From positions 99,673,001-99,737,000 of the forward strand of contig CM074861.1 of assembly GCA_037501455.1 (NCBI GenBank): a DNA stretch of 64,000 nt, read 5' to 3'. How positions within the stretch are numbered: the stretch's first letter is position 1; the number at the start of each line of letters is the position of its first letter. Made by a program: the position numbers and the translations under genes. This document shows, in pieces, positions 41,225-53,859 of this stretch. This stretch comes from Lantana camara (lineage: Eukaryota > Streptophyta > Magnoliopsida > Lamiales > Verbenaceae). Under the pieces are notes generated by a model. The model made no database searches and was not told the origin of the DNA. It saw nothing but the letters and a program-made list of their open reading frames with translations.

Positions 41225-42960
41225 TATATCAAAAAGTTCCACACTCAACATCATCAAATGCATCTTTGTGAGAAACTTGCTTGTCGCAACCTCCCATGAT
41301 CTTGAACACAATCATTCAACTCCTGAACTATCAACGCAGTAGTATTGTAAATTATAACTGCATATAAATGCTAAATTATTTTTAAAACTTAACGAGCAAA
41401 CTTTAGAAAAAGATTAATACACACCTCACTCAATGCATCTCCAAGAACCTCTTGAGAAATCCTCTTGTCAAGGACGGACCGACTACAATACATAAACAAT
41501 AAACAAAGACAAGTTCTTAGTACATAAAGATACAACTAACTACAAACAATTTCAACGTGGAAATGCACACTACTTAAGATAAACCATTAGTAACTAAAAA
41601 CATAGTAATTATAATTTATCAATAATCATCATTTAGATTATGAAGTGAATATGCTAATTGGATTCATGTAATGTATTAATTTACCACGAAAATGGCTTGT
41701 GATGAAACCCACAAGCTTTGAGGCAAATCTCTCACAAGACTCTAACAAGTTTGGATGCTTTTCCATCAAAAGATCTCTCCAACTAAAACAACACCTAAAC
41801 AATCATGATTCATGGTAGAATAATTAGCTTAAGTCTTAAAAATAAATATTCGGAAGAAAACCTGTTAAGTGCTCCAAATAAAAAACGAAGAAAAAATAGG
41901 AAAAAAGATTGGATATTAATGCCAACTTGTTCACCCTCCAAAGGCAGTGGCCACTTCAGAGTTTTACATAGTTCAGTACCTTGAACCAAGATCATCACCA
42001 TGATAGTGCAAGAACAATTAGTTTATCAGTGAGTCAGCATTAATATTACACATTGTGGATGTAAATAAGAACCAAGAAAAATAGCAAAACTTAAATATAG
42101 GCAGTTTAAATATAGTAAAAGTATTACAATTCCCACAATATTTTGAGACGATCTAGAGCAACCACAACATTTTCAATGTGTTATTTCTTAAATAATAAAC
42201 AAAATTAATTAACATAAAGTATATAGAGATGTTCACCCCCTAATTTGTTGCGAAATATTTTATATTTAAATCTTAATGCATAGAGATGATTTCAAATTCA
42301 TCCCAAAGAAACAAAATCTACATAAAAAGGACAACATTGGCAACAGAATCATTTCACTCCAATCATATGGCAAAATCTGATAGTTTACATATCTCTATGA
42401 CTCTTATCTATTGATCCCGTAAATAGCAAAGAAAACTTAGTTGTTCTGAACCATTTGAACACGGTACTCAGCATCTCAACAAAAAGTCTCCAAGAGATTA
42501 ACCAACACACTTAGTCTCAATTAGATAATCAAGACAAACAACGGGAAAAAGGGCAAGCAATTTTACCACGCATTAGTGAACGAACGGCTTTTGATAGTGA
42601 AATCGTCGACGTACATGGAAACAAAATCGAAGACAATATTCATCCCACCTCTACAATAGCCGGTCAATCATCAATTGAACCAAATGCCAAATATGCGCAA
42701 CACCCTGTAAATTTAAGTAAAAAAAATCTTCATAAAAAATTAATGTAGATTGACATAAACATATAAAACCCTAATTCAATCGGAAATAAAACCACATGAG
42801 GAGTTGTGGACTCAGATTTAAGTACTCGAACAGTGCCTCGTTGTTGCTTCCTTACCTTACTTGTTTTGCAGCTTCAGTTTTTTATGAGAGAGAGACAGAG
42901 AGAGGCGGGGGCTGAAGTGGCGAATATGCGGCGGAAACCAAAGAAGAGGGACAGATTTAA
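41225..42960 (-). pseudogene. Exon-like series inside the CACTA element (possibly a captured gene)
   Basis: Minus-strand segments bounded by plausible splice sites: about 42001-41930 (KTLKWPLPLEGEQ), about 41790-41690 (DLLMEKHPNLLESCERFASK), about 41480-41430 (VLDKRISQEVLGDALSE) and about 41335-41255 (VQELNDCVQDHGRLRQASF, then a stop). A leader with AAACCCTAATTC and GAGAGAGACAGAGAG words (42770-42900) and GC-rich DNA (42985-43120) would fit a 5' end. I do not recognise the protein. It could be the CACTA element's own second protein or a host gene fragment. Confidence 0.35.
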
Positions 42961-43556
42961 GGACTCAGTTTTTTATTGTTAATTGTTCGCGCCCCAAAAA
43001 CAGGGTTGAAAGGAGCGATGGCGGCAGAAGGTAGAGGAGAGGAGGGGAGTTGCAGAGGGCGGGAGGTGAATGGCGGCGAAATTGGGGGAAAATTTTGTGC
43101 AGAAGAGGATAAATTTGGGAGATTCGGGGGAATGAAATATTCAAATGCTGGAATAAAATAAATCGGGGGGAATGAAATATTGAAATGCACTTGTGAATTA
43201 TAATATATTTCAAGTGATTACTGATTATAGTTATATAGTATGTAATATTATTAATGTAAATATCTATATATTATAGCATTTAATATGATGTAGTAAATTC
43301 GTACACACTCATGTGTAATAAAAAAAAAATATTATTATTCAAATAATATGTTGAACTAAATTTGTTGTGTTAATGTAAATTTTATAATATAAATAAATGA
43401 ATAAATAAAATAAAATAATATTATATTAATAAAAATAGTAAAATATATATATATATATAGATAAGAAGAATATAATAAAAAAAGTTTGAAGGGAGGTGAA
43501 AGAAAAAGGAGTTCACAAATAAATAAAAAAATAACAAATTGTTGGAGTGCAGTAAA

Positions 43557-43560
<4 letters not shown>

Positions 43561-43597
<37 letters not shown>
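43561..43597. repeat. (AT)n microsatellite
   Basis: About 18 AT units. A shorter run lies at 43442-43458. Confidence 0.95.
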
Positions 43598-43600
<3 letters not shown>

Positions 43601-43659
43601 AATTTTTCGAGTTCAAGAAACCAAAACATTTAGTTTTAGTGTCTTTCATTTAATAATAG

Positions 43660-44115
43660 TATAGATGTAATATCTGAAGGGTCTGGATTTTGGGGTACAG
43701 AGTCCAATCACTTTAGAATTTGTTTAGGTGAGGAAACCAGTTGATGTTCGCCGGGAAAGGTGAGGGTTCTACCTGCTACGACAAATACAAAGACAAAAGT
43801 CAGAAGGCCAAGCGGGGGAACTGGGGGTGATTCCCAGTTTGGGTCTCCGACGCTCAAGTCAGATGAAGATCTGAAAGAGAAAATATGCTAAGTGTGGAGT
43901 TGCAGTAATGGAAGTTGCTTACAGTGAAGGTGAGGAACTCGCCTATTTATAGTTGAGGGTCAGGGACCCTTTAGTCATTTGCATTGTGTGGTCCTGGCCG
44001 AATGTTGCCCTAACACGTGGCGTTGCGACAGAAAAACCTAGGAGGAATCTTCTGTAAAAGCTGGTGGAAGTTAGTGTGGGCAATAGTGGCAGGTGCGCGG
44101 GCATGTACGGGGTGT
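43660..44115 (-). mobile_element. LTR-like fragment with a TATA box
   Basis: GC-richer than its surroundings. Read on the minus strand it has CTATAAATAGGCG (about 43947-43959) and the phrase TGAGCGTCGGAG (about 43850), which together look like an LTR promoter region. No second LTR, coding part or target duplication was found, so it is a fragment caught in the CACTA element. Confidence 0.4.
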
Positions 44116-44519
44116 CAGAGAGCCATTTTAGGGGTTGGTGACTATATATTATATTATTTTAATAAACCTATGAGTTGTGACTATATATTATATTATTTTA
44201 ATAGAACCCTTATCGCAATAAACTTATTTTCACTTTATAATTACATATATGTTATATATTATAACATTTATTATCATTTTAATTCGAAAACTTGTATTAC
44301 ACAACTACTTAAAAGATTTGAGATTCTTTATATATCATTGAAATAATTTAGAAATTACATATAATATATAATATGTATAACACTTATAAAGTACATATTA
44401 TATCATTATATGAGACGAGTAATTAATAACTAGCAATTTTGCACCATCATAAAAATTAAGATTCTAAGCAGATAATCCATAAAATACATGAATAGTATTT
44501 GAGATCAGTTATCTCCACA

Positions 44520-44749
44520 ATACATAATGAGATCGGTTAGTGTTGTACGATGATTTTTTTTTTTAAATCAAATAAAATTAGAATAAAATTTAAGAAATAA
44601 AAAGTCCAAGAAAACCGCTTGAGAAGAGTTAGTGTTGTATTTCTTTTTTTAAATCAAATAAAATTAAAACAAAATTAAAAAGAAATTTAGAGTACAAGAA
44701 AACATTTTGAGAACGATTAGTATTGCAAAATGATTGTTTTCTAGTAGTG
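44520..44749. repeat. Second CACTA-type end with ~100-bp tandem repeats
   Basis: ATTGTTTTCTAGTAGTG (44733-44749) matches the right end of the main CACTA element and is preceded by tandem units sharing GTTAGTGTTGTA, AAATCAAATAAAATTA and TACAAGAAAAC (about 44535-44630 and 44628-44735). It is probably the terminus of another CACTA copy lodged inside the main one. Its partner end may be near 41130 (CACTACAAAAAATT), which is uncertain. Confidence 0.55.
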
Positions 44750-45349
44750 TATTTATAATTATATCATAAATATATCATTTCATATTATATAATATCATAT
44801 CAGTATATAATATCTATCATAAATGTAATATCAGTATATTATAGTATTTAATAGACATATAGTCATCTATTATACCATTTGATATCTTTTATAGTGATCA
44901 CTTGTGAAAATTACGTTAGTATATCATATACAATATCGTGTGTTATGTCAATTCTCAAAATTAAATGTCGTATATGACATATAATATAATATCAATATAC
45001 AAGTATAACACCTTAATGATTCATAATGTATATTATATCTCGTAAAACATAACCTTTAAATTTTATCACATAGTTTTCAGTAGTTACAACAATATAAAGA
45101 TAATTATTAATTAATATTACCACAATATAATCATATAAGTAATTATAATTAATTATAATCATTTAATATCTATTATAATATATATATTGTTTGTAGAAAT
45201 TACTTCGATCTGCACAACATATATATCATATTACGCGTTATATCAATACTCAAAATATCTTATATGTTATATGATATCATATTACTATACAATTATATCA
45301 TCTTAATGATTTATAATGTATATTTAAATATAATAAAAGTAAAAAAGAT
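44750..45349. other. Very AT-rich stretch with ATATCA words
   Basis: Many interspersed copies of TATATCAT and TATAATATCA-like words. No coding signal. Part of the CACTA interior. Confidence 0.5.
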
Positions 45350-47319
45350 TTTTGCAACTGAATAGCAACACTATTTTTTTAAAATTATTACTTATTTTAT
45401 TTTTATAAATAATAATAAATAAAAAATTATTGCAACGGTTGCAAAGCGGTTCCATGAAAATATTTGCAACTGAAATTTGGTTGTAAATTTTACATAAAAA
45501 TAATTAATTTAGTTCAAAATTTTGCATTTCGGTTGCAAAAATATTCTTGAAATTATTTTTAATAATTTTGCAATTGAAATTTCGGTTGCAATCTCTGCAT
45601 AACCAATTTTGCAACCAAATTTTCTGTTGCAAATATTTTAATTGGGCTTGATTATTTTCATTCTTTTCTCAACCGAAGTAGCAATCGAAATAGTTTGCAA
45701 CCGAATTTGCAACCTAATTTTCTGTTGCAAAGATAATAAAAAGGTTGACCATTTAAATTTTCTTTTTGCAACTAATATTGCAACTAAATTTCGGTTGCAA
45801 ATCCAAATAAGCAAATTTTGGTTTTCGGTTGTAAATTCGGTTGCCAAATTCATCAAATTGCAACCAAATTTTTTCGGTTGCAAAATCAATGTTTTCTAGT
45901 AGTGGAGCAAGTTTATGTGTACAATTAACATCAAATAATACAATTAAACATGTAATAGTGTCATATTATATGTAAATAACATGTATGTGGCTTCCAAATC
46001 AGAAGAGAGTGTGCAAAAAGAATGGAAACGGCTAAAGAAAACACAGCAACAAAGTTCATGCAACATTCACACAAAAATATTTATGCAGAAACTCTCTACA
46101 TGCACACATTGTAGAAAATTCAACATAACTTATTGCTCGGAAGGTATTTTAACGCGTAAAATTTCTAGTAAACTAGACAACCCTATCTTTCAAATGGTAT
46201 TGGTCTCAATTCCTAGATATTTCTACTCGAATACAGATTTTAGAGTAAAGTCGGAACAATACAGCAACTCCGCTACAGCGATACCTTTCAAAGACAAGTT
46301 TGTTTACCACATCAAATGAAGTCGCAAAATTATGAAATTTCATAGGTATACTCCCAACACGTATATGTACTTCTATATAAAACAGTTTTGTAAAATTCAA
46401 AGGTTTACTTCATTTGTTTAGTCCACAAAATCAGACCAGAGAACAGGGCAAAACAGGGGACAGAACATCAATGTCGTTCGGAATTTTTTTTCAGGTATCA
46501 AACGAGCTCAGATGAACGCGAAATTTGACAGAAATAAACCTTAATACGTTAGGAATATGAAATTGAAACAGTTTCGAGAAAAGAGGCTGTATGAGATCGG
46601 AAATTGGATTTCAAGTCACTGCATACAAGCTGTCACAGTTCCAGTTTTTATTATTCACACCTTAAGCTTGTTAAAACTCATCCAAAACATCTAAATCCTA
46701 ACTAAACAATGTTTACATCATTTCCAAACATGTGAGACACATAAACACCCGATATTTCAAGCATTAGACCAACAAAATCATCAAGGTTGATCATGTTTCT
46801 ACATGCCCTGTTTCGCATATGATTAAAGCTCATGAAGTTGTGTGTTATGTGGGTGTGTTGGACATCTGGGAAGAAAAGAAGGAGAGAGAAGATGCCAAAT
46901 TCCATTTAAATCCACAAGTGTATAAGCTATGTAATTTAGTCCCTTACATTTCAAAATGATAGCAATTAGATCCATACTCATGCATTTTCAATTAGATACA
47001 CATATTTTCCAATCTTTACACAATTAAGGAGAAGTAAGAAATAAATAATTATTTAGCAAATAAAACACGTAACACTCGGTAAAACGTACACGTAACTACG
47101 TCATAGCTGAACCCCCCAAAAATGGGGCATTACAAACCCAAATCCAACCTTTCATAAACAATATACAATTCTCAAAAACAAAAAAGTTTAATCTTTTAAA
47201 ATTAATTTTCAACTAAAAACACTTTTAGTGGCTGTTCATGTCATTTCTGTCAAAAAAATAAAAAAAATAAAAAAAATTAACTTTGAAACTTAATAATTTA
47301 TAAAGAAAACTTGTACCTC

Positions 47320-47880
47320 CACTACAAGAAAAATCCCTTTTCCCAACGTCAATTTTGCCTACAGTTTCAAAATCATAAGAACTAAACTTTTCATTGCGGT
47401 TTTTTGTGCATAGTCTTAATAACTTATAAAAGACCATGGTAATAATTAAAACTGTAAGAAATAACTTATTATTGCTTACGAAAGTACAAATGTAAGAAAT
47501 AAAATTTTCAATAACTATATTTTTAATGCAAATCGTAACTGATACTTAATTATTGTTTACATTTGTACAAGTGTACTACAACCGTAAGGAATGAAATTTT
47601 AAATTACTACGTTTGTAATCCAAGCCGTAATCAATACTTAATTATTGCTTACATTTGTACAAGTATAATTAATAATCTAACTGAAAAACTACTATTCTAA
47701 CTTAAAACGTAAGCGAAGATCTAAGTATTGTTGACGGTTATGTAATCTAAGTATTGTTTACGGTTATGTAATCGTAATTAATAAAATTGGAAAAGCCTAC
47801 TGTAATAAAAAAAATTATAAGTAATAAATTTCTTGAAGACTACAATAAAATTAATATTACAACTAATACTTGATAATTTT
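47320..47880. mobile_element. Left end of a second CACTA element
   Basis: CACTACAAGAAAAATCCC (from 47320) is a canonical CACTA terminus. The following 500 bp repeat words such as TTATTG(C/T)TTACATTTGTAC (about 47548 and 47642) and CCGTAA, as subterminal repeats do. The matching right end was not found, so the element is truncated or ends beyond recognisable sequence. Confidence 0.7.
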
Positions 47881-48480
47881 TATTTTAAGTACTTAAATAT
47901 TTTTATAATTAATTATAATTAAATTTATTTATTTTTGTTAAATACGAATTACACAATAATTAATGTTTGTGAGAACTAATATTGTCAGGAAACGATAAAG
48001 TAGAAGTTTTATTGCTTAATTGAGCAAACAGATTGAAACAAATTTTATGAAATTAAATTTGTTATATGGTGGAAAGTGGAAACAAATAAGCTTTGTTGTA
48101 AAAGACTTCTAGCAATTATAAGAACATTTTTTTCCATCAATTTTCTTTTGTTATCTATATTATTATATTAAGGGAGAGATACAAATATGATCTTTTAAAT
48201 TCTAAAAATATTTATTTATTTATTTACCTTTTTTTCTACTCTTGCAACGTGTTACTTTTTCTTAGCTTCTTTTTTATTCTCTCACCTCACTCCAATCCTT
48301 TCTATTATATCTTTTTATTCTTTCCCCTTATTTTTAATTTCTATTTTATATTATTTTTTTTACTGATATAATATAATACTTATCTTATCTTATTTTATTT
48401 ATTTATTTATCATGAATCTTAATTATATTAAATTTAATTATACAATAAATATTAACATGAAAATTTTAATTAATATATAT
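47881..48480. other. AT-rich stretch between CACTA pieces
   Basis: No reading frame of note. Likely interior of the CACTA remnant. Confidence 0.4.
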
Positions 48481-48489
48481 TTAAGTTTA

Positions 48490-49010
48490 TTTCTTAACAA
48501 GTTAGAGTGTCTGATCCCAGGAGGTTAGACGAGTACCTTGAGTGTCGTTCAAGTGGAAAAAGGAAATATCCGGATAATGCGACATCTAACTTATGCGTAA
48601 GTTTTGTCAAATTTGTATAATTTTTAACCATAAGAATAATACTTATTATTATTTTTTTAATTGGAGTAGGATGAGCTGGAAGAACAAATGACAAGTTCCA
48701 AAAAATGAAATATCTAACAAATTTAAAGACAACTTATTTATCGATGCAATGAGACCTGATGGGAATGCAAGAGTTAGGTGTATGGACAAAGGGGTGACAC
48801 ATATACAACTTAATGAATGTTCTTTTGCTCCTAGTTCTCGACAAACAGACATGGCTACAATGAAGGATCAAGTAAGGGCTAAAGTACGAGAAGAGCTCTG
48901 TGAAGAAATTCGAGCTGAGGTACAAAATGAGCTGCAAGTTAAACTAGCTGAAATGCTGTCTGTGAAGAAACAAATGTGGATTTTGTTGAATTTATTGGAT
49001 CATTGAAGCT
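48490..49010 (+). pseudogene. Plant En/Spm-type transposase fragment
   Basis: The frame 48749-49006 reads MRPDGNARVRCMDKGVT, then a Glu/Lys-rich helix with regular hydrophobic spacing (VREELCEEIRAEVQ). A DG-x-RVRC-x-G-x-T segment followed by a coiled coil is how the C-terminal part of plant Ptta/En-Spm transposase-like proteins looks. An upstream exon-like piece is at about 48500-48597. No catalytic domain is present. Its position downstream of a CACTA end at 47320 fits a decayed autonomous CACTA element. Confidence 0.5.
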
Positions 49011-49299
49011 TTTCGTGTTGTTTAATTATACCGATTCCGTCGGTATTTGTTCTGCAACATCTCCTAGTGAAAGATCAAATCCAGCCTACACTTTTGTCCG
49101 TGAGGTTCGTATAAAAAATAATTGGTAATTTTGGTACATAGAAATTATAATGTTCACATGTATACTTATATATTTATAAATGAGTCAATTATAAAATATA
49201 TCTGGATGTGGTGCTCAGTGGCTCAGTGCCTCCATAGTTGAGTTATCCACTCGTGCACGAGTCGGTAGGGTTTATCACACCCCCAAAAGGGTTTAGAGC

Positions 49300-49860
49300 A
49301 TTCCAGACGACAAAAAATGGCATCCCAAGCTCATATCTCGATTCTCCTCCACCATCGCCTCGTCTCTTGGGAAAATACGTCCTTCGCTCTCTCCCTGAAG
49401 CTCCGCCCTAAAACCCTCTTTTATCGCCGTTAGAGCCCTCTCGTGCTCACCGGTGCACGATGATTTCCAGAGGCCAAATCCTTAGCCCTCGTCTTTGTTG
49501 AACGGTAATTTTCAGAATCAGGGTTATGGTAATGGTTATAACATGTCATGGAATCATTTAATTTGGAGGCAAATGTCCATTTGAATGAGAGCCGTTGGAT
49601 CGGAATACATCATAGCCGTAAGATCGGCTTTAAAAGAGCAGGTGCAAACGACGCCGTCCAAACTTATTCTCCTCACATCACAACCATCCAATCTGGCAGT
49701 AATGATCCAATGGTTGAGAGGATAGTGGACAAAGACTTAATCAGGGCCCTTCATCATGCCAAAGATCCTACGGTGGAGAAGCTGCGGGTTGTTAAATGTA
49801 GGGAGGGGACCAGTGATCAGCTGGAAGCTTGAGCAGAGACGTTGCAGCACCGTTTTCATT
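49300..49860 (+). other. Unassigned frame of 94 codons
   Basis: An open frame 49548-49832 starts with ATG (MESFNLEANVHLNESRW) and has a fairly balanced composition, following a C/T-rich leader-like stretch (49320-49500). I recognise no family. It may be part of a retroelement or a gene remnant. Confidence 0.3.
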
Positions 49861-49929
49861 CCTCATTTCTTGTTAGGGAATTCTAGCTGAGTCACCACGT
49901 TTGTGTGCACGTATTTAGGTCATTTTGTT

Positions 49930-51190
49930 ACTCACTTTTGGGGCAAGTGGCAGGTGTCGAATCCATCAAAAATAATATGAATCCTATTCAATGACTAAAC
50001 ACAAAGTATAGTGCAAAACAGGGTTGATCCACAGAGACTGGTTGATTTATTTCTAACAATTCCAAGTTGTTCACGAAAAGCAACAATTAAAAAGGGGATT
50101 TTGAGTTTTTAAAACTAAAATGTGCTATTAAAGTAAAATAACAAGGATTAAAAACTAATTAAAACTATCAAGCAAGATCATGTAGGATTAAACCAATCAG
50201 AGGGAAAATTACCTAGCCAAGGATATTCGATTCGAATTGTTATATTGATCATTGACTCAAAGATAAATTCAAGTTATTCAGACAGATTGACTATAGTTGA
50301 TAGAGACACTCGACTCAACCTCGTTTTTACTTAATTAATTGGATAACCTAGAGACACTCGACAGTCATCTTCCCTAACAAATTCACAACCCCTAGAGACA
50401 CTCGACAGATTTTAATGAATTCGCAGCATTAAGAACCATAAAAATACCAATCCTAATTAACCAAGTCGTGACACACGCAAGATTTAAATTAGATTATCAA
50501 ATCCCTTAGTGAACAAGGAATTCTATCCCTAAAACCCTATCACAAATTTACCACAATTTATCAATCAACTTTACATACACTTCAAGCATCATGAATGGTA
50601 ATATGCAAATAAATCTAACTACATGGTCGGGCCCTACCACTAAATAAATCAATCACAATAAACGCGAAACACGGAAATAAGATAAATGCCTGAATAAACA
50701 TGACTTGATAAAAACGTTTAGGTCTCACAATATCTAAAATCGAATCTTAATCCCTAGCTAGATAATTAAGAGTTTAGCTACTCATGTTGCAAAAATCCAT
50801 TAAAACAATAGAGGAATTCTTTAACATAAATAAACTAAAAAGCGAAAGAATTAAACTAAGTAAGAAGAACTGTGAAATCTTGCTCCTCGATGATGCCTCC
50901 AAGGTCTCGAACTGCTACTCCCAAGTTGTTACGTGACTCCCCCAAAGCTGCTGCCAAATATATAAGCCTTTCAAGTCTCCAAAGTCATACCCCAAAGACT
51001 TCTCATGCAAATTGGATTCCCTAATCCAATCAAAACTGGACTCAAAACTTGCTCTCCAAGAATTAATAACAAACTGGGCCTTCTCAAATTAATTTCCAAT
51101 ATTCTGCCAGTCCACCACAAAGAAATATGGGCCTCTCCAATAATTCTAAAGAACAACCGGTGCGAATGTTTCATTGAAATCGACTCCTGG
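49930..51190 (-). mobile_element. Unclassified retroelement-like repeat with TATA box
   Basis: Contains the phrase GGGTTGATCCACAGAGACTGG (about 50022-50041), four repeats of AGAGACACTCGAC (about 50301-50409) and, on the minus strand, GGCTTATATATTTGGCAGCAGC as a possible TATA region (about 50955). The layout is akin to 8390-9850. There is no coding part and no target duplication. Confidence 0.4.
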
Positions 51191-51199
51191 TTGTTGTGA

Positions 51200-52190
51200 A
51201 TATCCCTTGGCGACTAGTCGGGCTTTATGCAAGCAGAAGCAAAGAAATGCTCAAGGAGTTCAAGGAAGCCATGATGTAGGAGTATGAAATGACCGATCTC
51301 GGTCTTATGAAGTATTTTCTTGGCATACAAATCAAGCAGGAGCCAGGACGGATATTTATATCACAGGAGAAATATATTGACGATCTTCTGGAGAAATTTC
51401 AAATGAAAGATTGCAAGCCGATGCCAACACCAATGATGACTAATGAGAAGCTTTAAAAAAATGATGAAGCTGAAAAGGTGGACGAGACCATCTACCGAAG
51501 CCTTGTGGGGTCACTAATCTACCTTACTCATACAAGACCGGACATCGTTCTTGTAGTCGGAGTAGTATCAAGATTTATGAGTGAGCCAAACAAGAAGCAC
51601 TTTGCAGCAACAAAAAGAATTCTAAGGTACATCAAGGGAACGAAGAAACTAGGCATTTTATATGAATCAGAAGAAGACTATAGCTACAGGGATACACAGA
51701 CAGTGACTGGGCAGGAAGTGTTGATGATCGAAAAAGCACTAGTGGATATCTTTTCTGTCTAGGCACTAAACCAATCTCCTGGTCATCAAAGAAACAAGCA
51801 ACAGTTGCACTATCATCAGCAAAAACAGAATATATTGCAGCAACAAGTGCAGCATGCGAAATGGTTTGGCTCAGAAGAATTCTGCTGGATCTTCAAATCG
51901 GGGAAGAGATACCGACGCCACTATACTGTGACAACATGTCGACAATCGCTATGACGAAGAATCCAGTATTTCACAGCCGAACAAAACATATCGAGATATG
52001 ACACCACTATATTCGAGAATTGGTCAAGAAGCAAGAGATTGAGTTACATTTTTGCACCACAAATGATCAACTAGCAGGCATCTTTACGACAGCACTAGCA
52101 CGAGACAAGGTCACCACACTACGAGAAAAGATTGGAATTATTGAAATGAGCACCAAGGGGGGTATTAAAATATTGGTGCTCAAATAATTA
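51200..52190 (+). pseudogene. Copia pol fragment (end of RT and RNase H)
   Basis: From about 51240 the + strand reads a copia pol C-terminal half: YEMTDLGLMKYFLGI, RPDIVLVVGVVSRFMS, and after a frameshift near 51700, KSTSGYLF, the RNase H core with TEYIAATSA, and YCDNMSTIAM. Stops occur at about 51272, 51456 and 52000. Everything upstream of the RT core, including YVDD, is missing. This is a different copia lineage from the element at 139 and is in the opposite orientation. Confidence 0.85.
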
Positions 52191-52634
52191 AAATAAATAT
52201 GTGTTGCTCTAGTATATTCTACAAATGTTTATCTAGATTTAGAGATTAGATAATTCTAGATTATTATAGATAAATATTGTAAGGTATAGATTAATCTAGA
52301 TATAGATTAGTCTACATTAGTCACATGTTAATTAACAAGATAATTATAGAATTATCTAAGCATGCAACTTGCATTAACCGACAAAGACAAGTCGGTGTGT
52401 CTCCTATATATATATGTAAAGTTGGAGCATTTTGCAATGGAATGAGAAATGCATTTCCAAAAATCTTAGCCTAAATAGTCCTCCACATTTTTCAATAACT
52501 TTCTCCTCCTGTTCCAAATATCTTTTCAAATACATCCCAAGTCCTTCAAATCCTATTACAAAATTTAGCAACTCAACAACTTTTGTTCGTTCAAATTAAA
52601 TCTTTTAAATCCAAATTGCTCCTAAATTCCAACA
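52163..52634 (+). repeat. Probable 3' LTR of the truncated copia
   Basis: A polypurine stretch (CCAAGGGGGG, 52153-52162) directly precedes it, and the segment ends TTCCAACA (52627-52634), a normal LTR end. It has a TCTCCTATATATATATGTAA region as a possible promoter. The start TATTAAAATA is not TG, so the left boundary is tentative. Confidence 0.6.
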
Positions 52635-53858
52635 TGCCGATCGTGGTTCCCGGTCTCCGGGGTGAAATTAGGTTCGTGTTTAGTTTTATGTTAACTTGAT
52701 CATGGCTTGTTTCGAGGAATTGATTTATTGCCAGTTTGCACAAGTATTGTTATTTATATTGCTTGATTTTACTATTTGTTTATGTTCACAAATACATTTG
52801 CGCTATGAGCCGGTAAATATGCCTTGCTGATCTTAATCTATAAAGAATATGTGAAAAGTACTATTAGAGAGAAATTAACGTCACAACTGTCGGAAACTAT
52901 TGAGAGTTCTACAGTATGAAAATTGTAAAAATTGATGGCTATATATAGCAACTGTATACTTTGCAAATTGGAGATTCACAGAGATGTTGGAAATTTTACG
53001 TTTCTGCAATTTCTGGTGAAAATTCCTAGTGGAAGAGTTCAAAGTGCTGGACTCTACCTCCATAATTCTGGATATATGATGCGATGTTTATATGCACTGT
53101 ATTCTATGGCTTGTTGGACTGAACCGGTTTTTCAGTTCGACTGTTAAAATGTAGGGTGTTATTACAATTTGCTAACCTGCGCCTTCATTTTAGGTGCTTC
53201 CATGTTTTCTTCCTGAAATTGAGTCACCTTGACAATTTTCTGAGATAAGCTTCTAAGAATTACCGGTTATTGGATAAATATTTCAGAACTGCAGAACCGG
53301 TAAACTTAAGATCAGTGCATGTAAAACTGAGTTTGCACTTGTGGGCATAGCAGTAGAACAGAATATTTAGAGATTGTTTAAGCCAATTACTTGTAGCTCT
53401 GGTAATATCTTATGCAAAGTAAGATGCGATACTATGTTAGAATACAAAAACTGTGATCGACATACAAACAACAATTTGCATCAATGTCTCTTCAGAATAT
53501 CATGTTCTTTCTTACCTTCCAAGTACTAATGATGAAAGATGCATTATCATTGTCAGACAGCATGAGTGCTTGTGTTCCATCAAATTTTCTTTTTCATACT
53601 CGTGCATTTATGCCGTTACTTCATCCATGAGAAAAATCAATATCCTTTTTAATTAATTTTTTACGGTTTTAGAATGTTATACTCAGTAGAGTTAAGGATC
53701 ATTTGGTTTATCTAAGTGAAAGGAGTAAGTTCTTGAATGGTGTCAGTCTCTTTGTTTTATATGATTTATATTGCAAAGGTATGACATATACTTCAGCTCT
53801 AGCACACATTCCCTTGGCCTTTACTGTTAACATCATCTCAGAGAAGACTTCTGTTGCA
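52635..53858. other. Stretch between copia fragment and hydrolase pseudogene
   Basis: No exon could be assigned. It may contain introns or lost 5' exons of the hydrolase gene. Moderately AT-rich with no repeat recognised. Confidence 0.4.
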
Positions 53859-53859
53859 G

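Larger units (their letters stand above)
37389..45904. mobile_element. CACTA (En/Spm) element, interrupted by a solo LTR
   Basis: The ends are perfect 16-bp inverted repeats: CACTACTAGAAAACAT at 37389-37404 and its complement at 45889-45904. Both subterminal regions are packed with short repeats of the type TTGCAACCGAA/TTCGGTTGCAA (37410-37422 plus 40575-41060; 45350-45895), as CACTA elements have. The 3-bp flanks (TGA and GAG) do not match, so the duplication is lost or the element rearranged. Without the nested LTR it is about 5.4 kb. No intact transposase was seen. The interior has exon-like minus-strand pieces and retroelement fragments. Confidence 0.88.
35908..47134 (-). mobile_element. 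Solo LTR split by a CACTA element, target duplication AACCC
   Basis: The left part (35908-37388) starts TATGACACCCCGAGCATG, like the starts of the LTRs at 10796 and 37423. The right part (45905-47134) ends AATGGGGCATTACA like their ends. AACCC occurs directly outside both ends (35903-35907 and 47135-47139). Without the 8.5-kb CACTA insertion it would be about 2.7 kb, matching the 2663-bp relative. It shares the phrases ACTAGCGAACGGGAGAC and CACATCCCCC near the start. This is the oldest layer of the nest. Confidence 0.88.

Noticed and set aside
37386..45907. 3-bp target duplication of the CACTA element
   Set aside because: The flanks are TGA and GAG, which do not match, so I did not claim a duplication even though the inverted ends are perfect.
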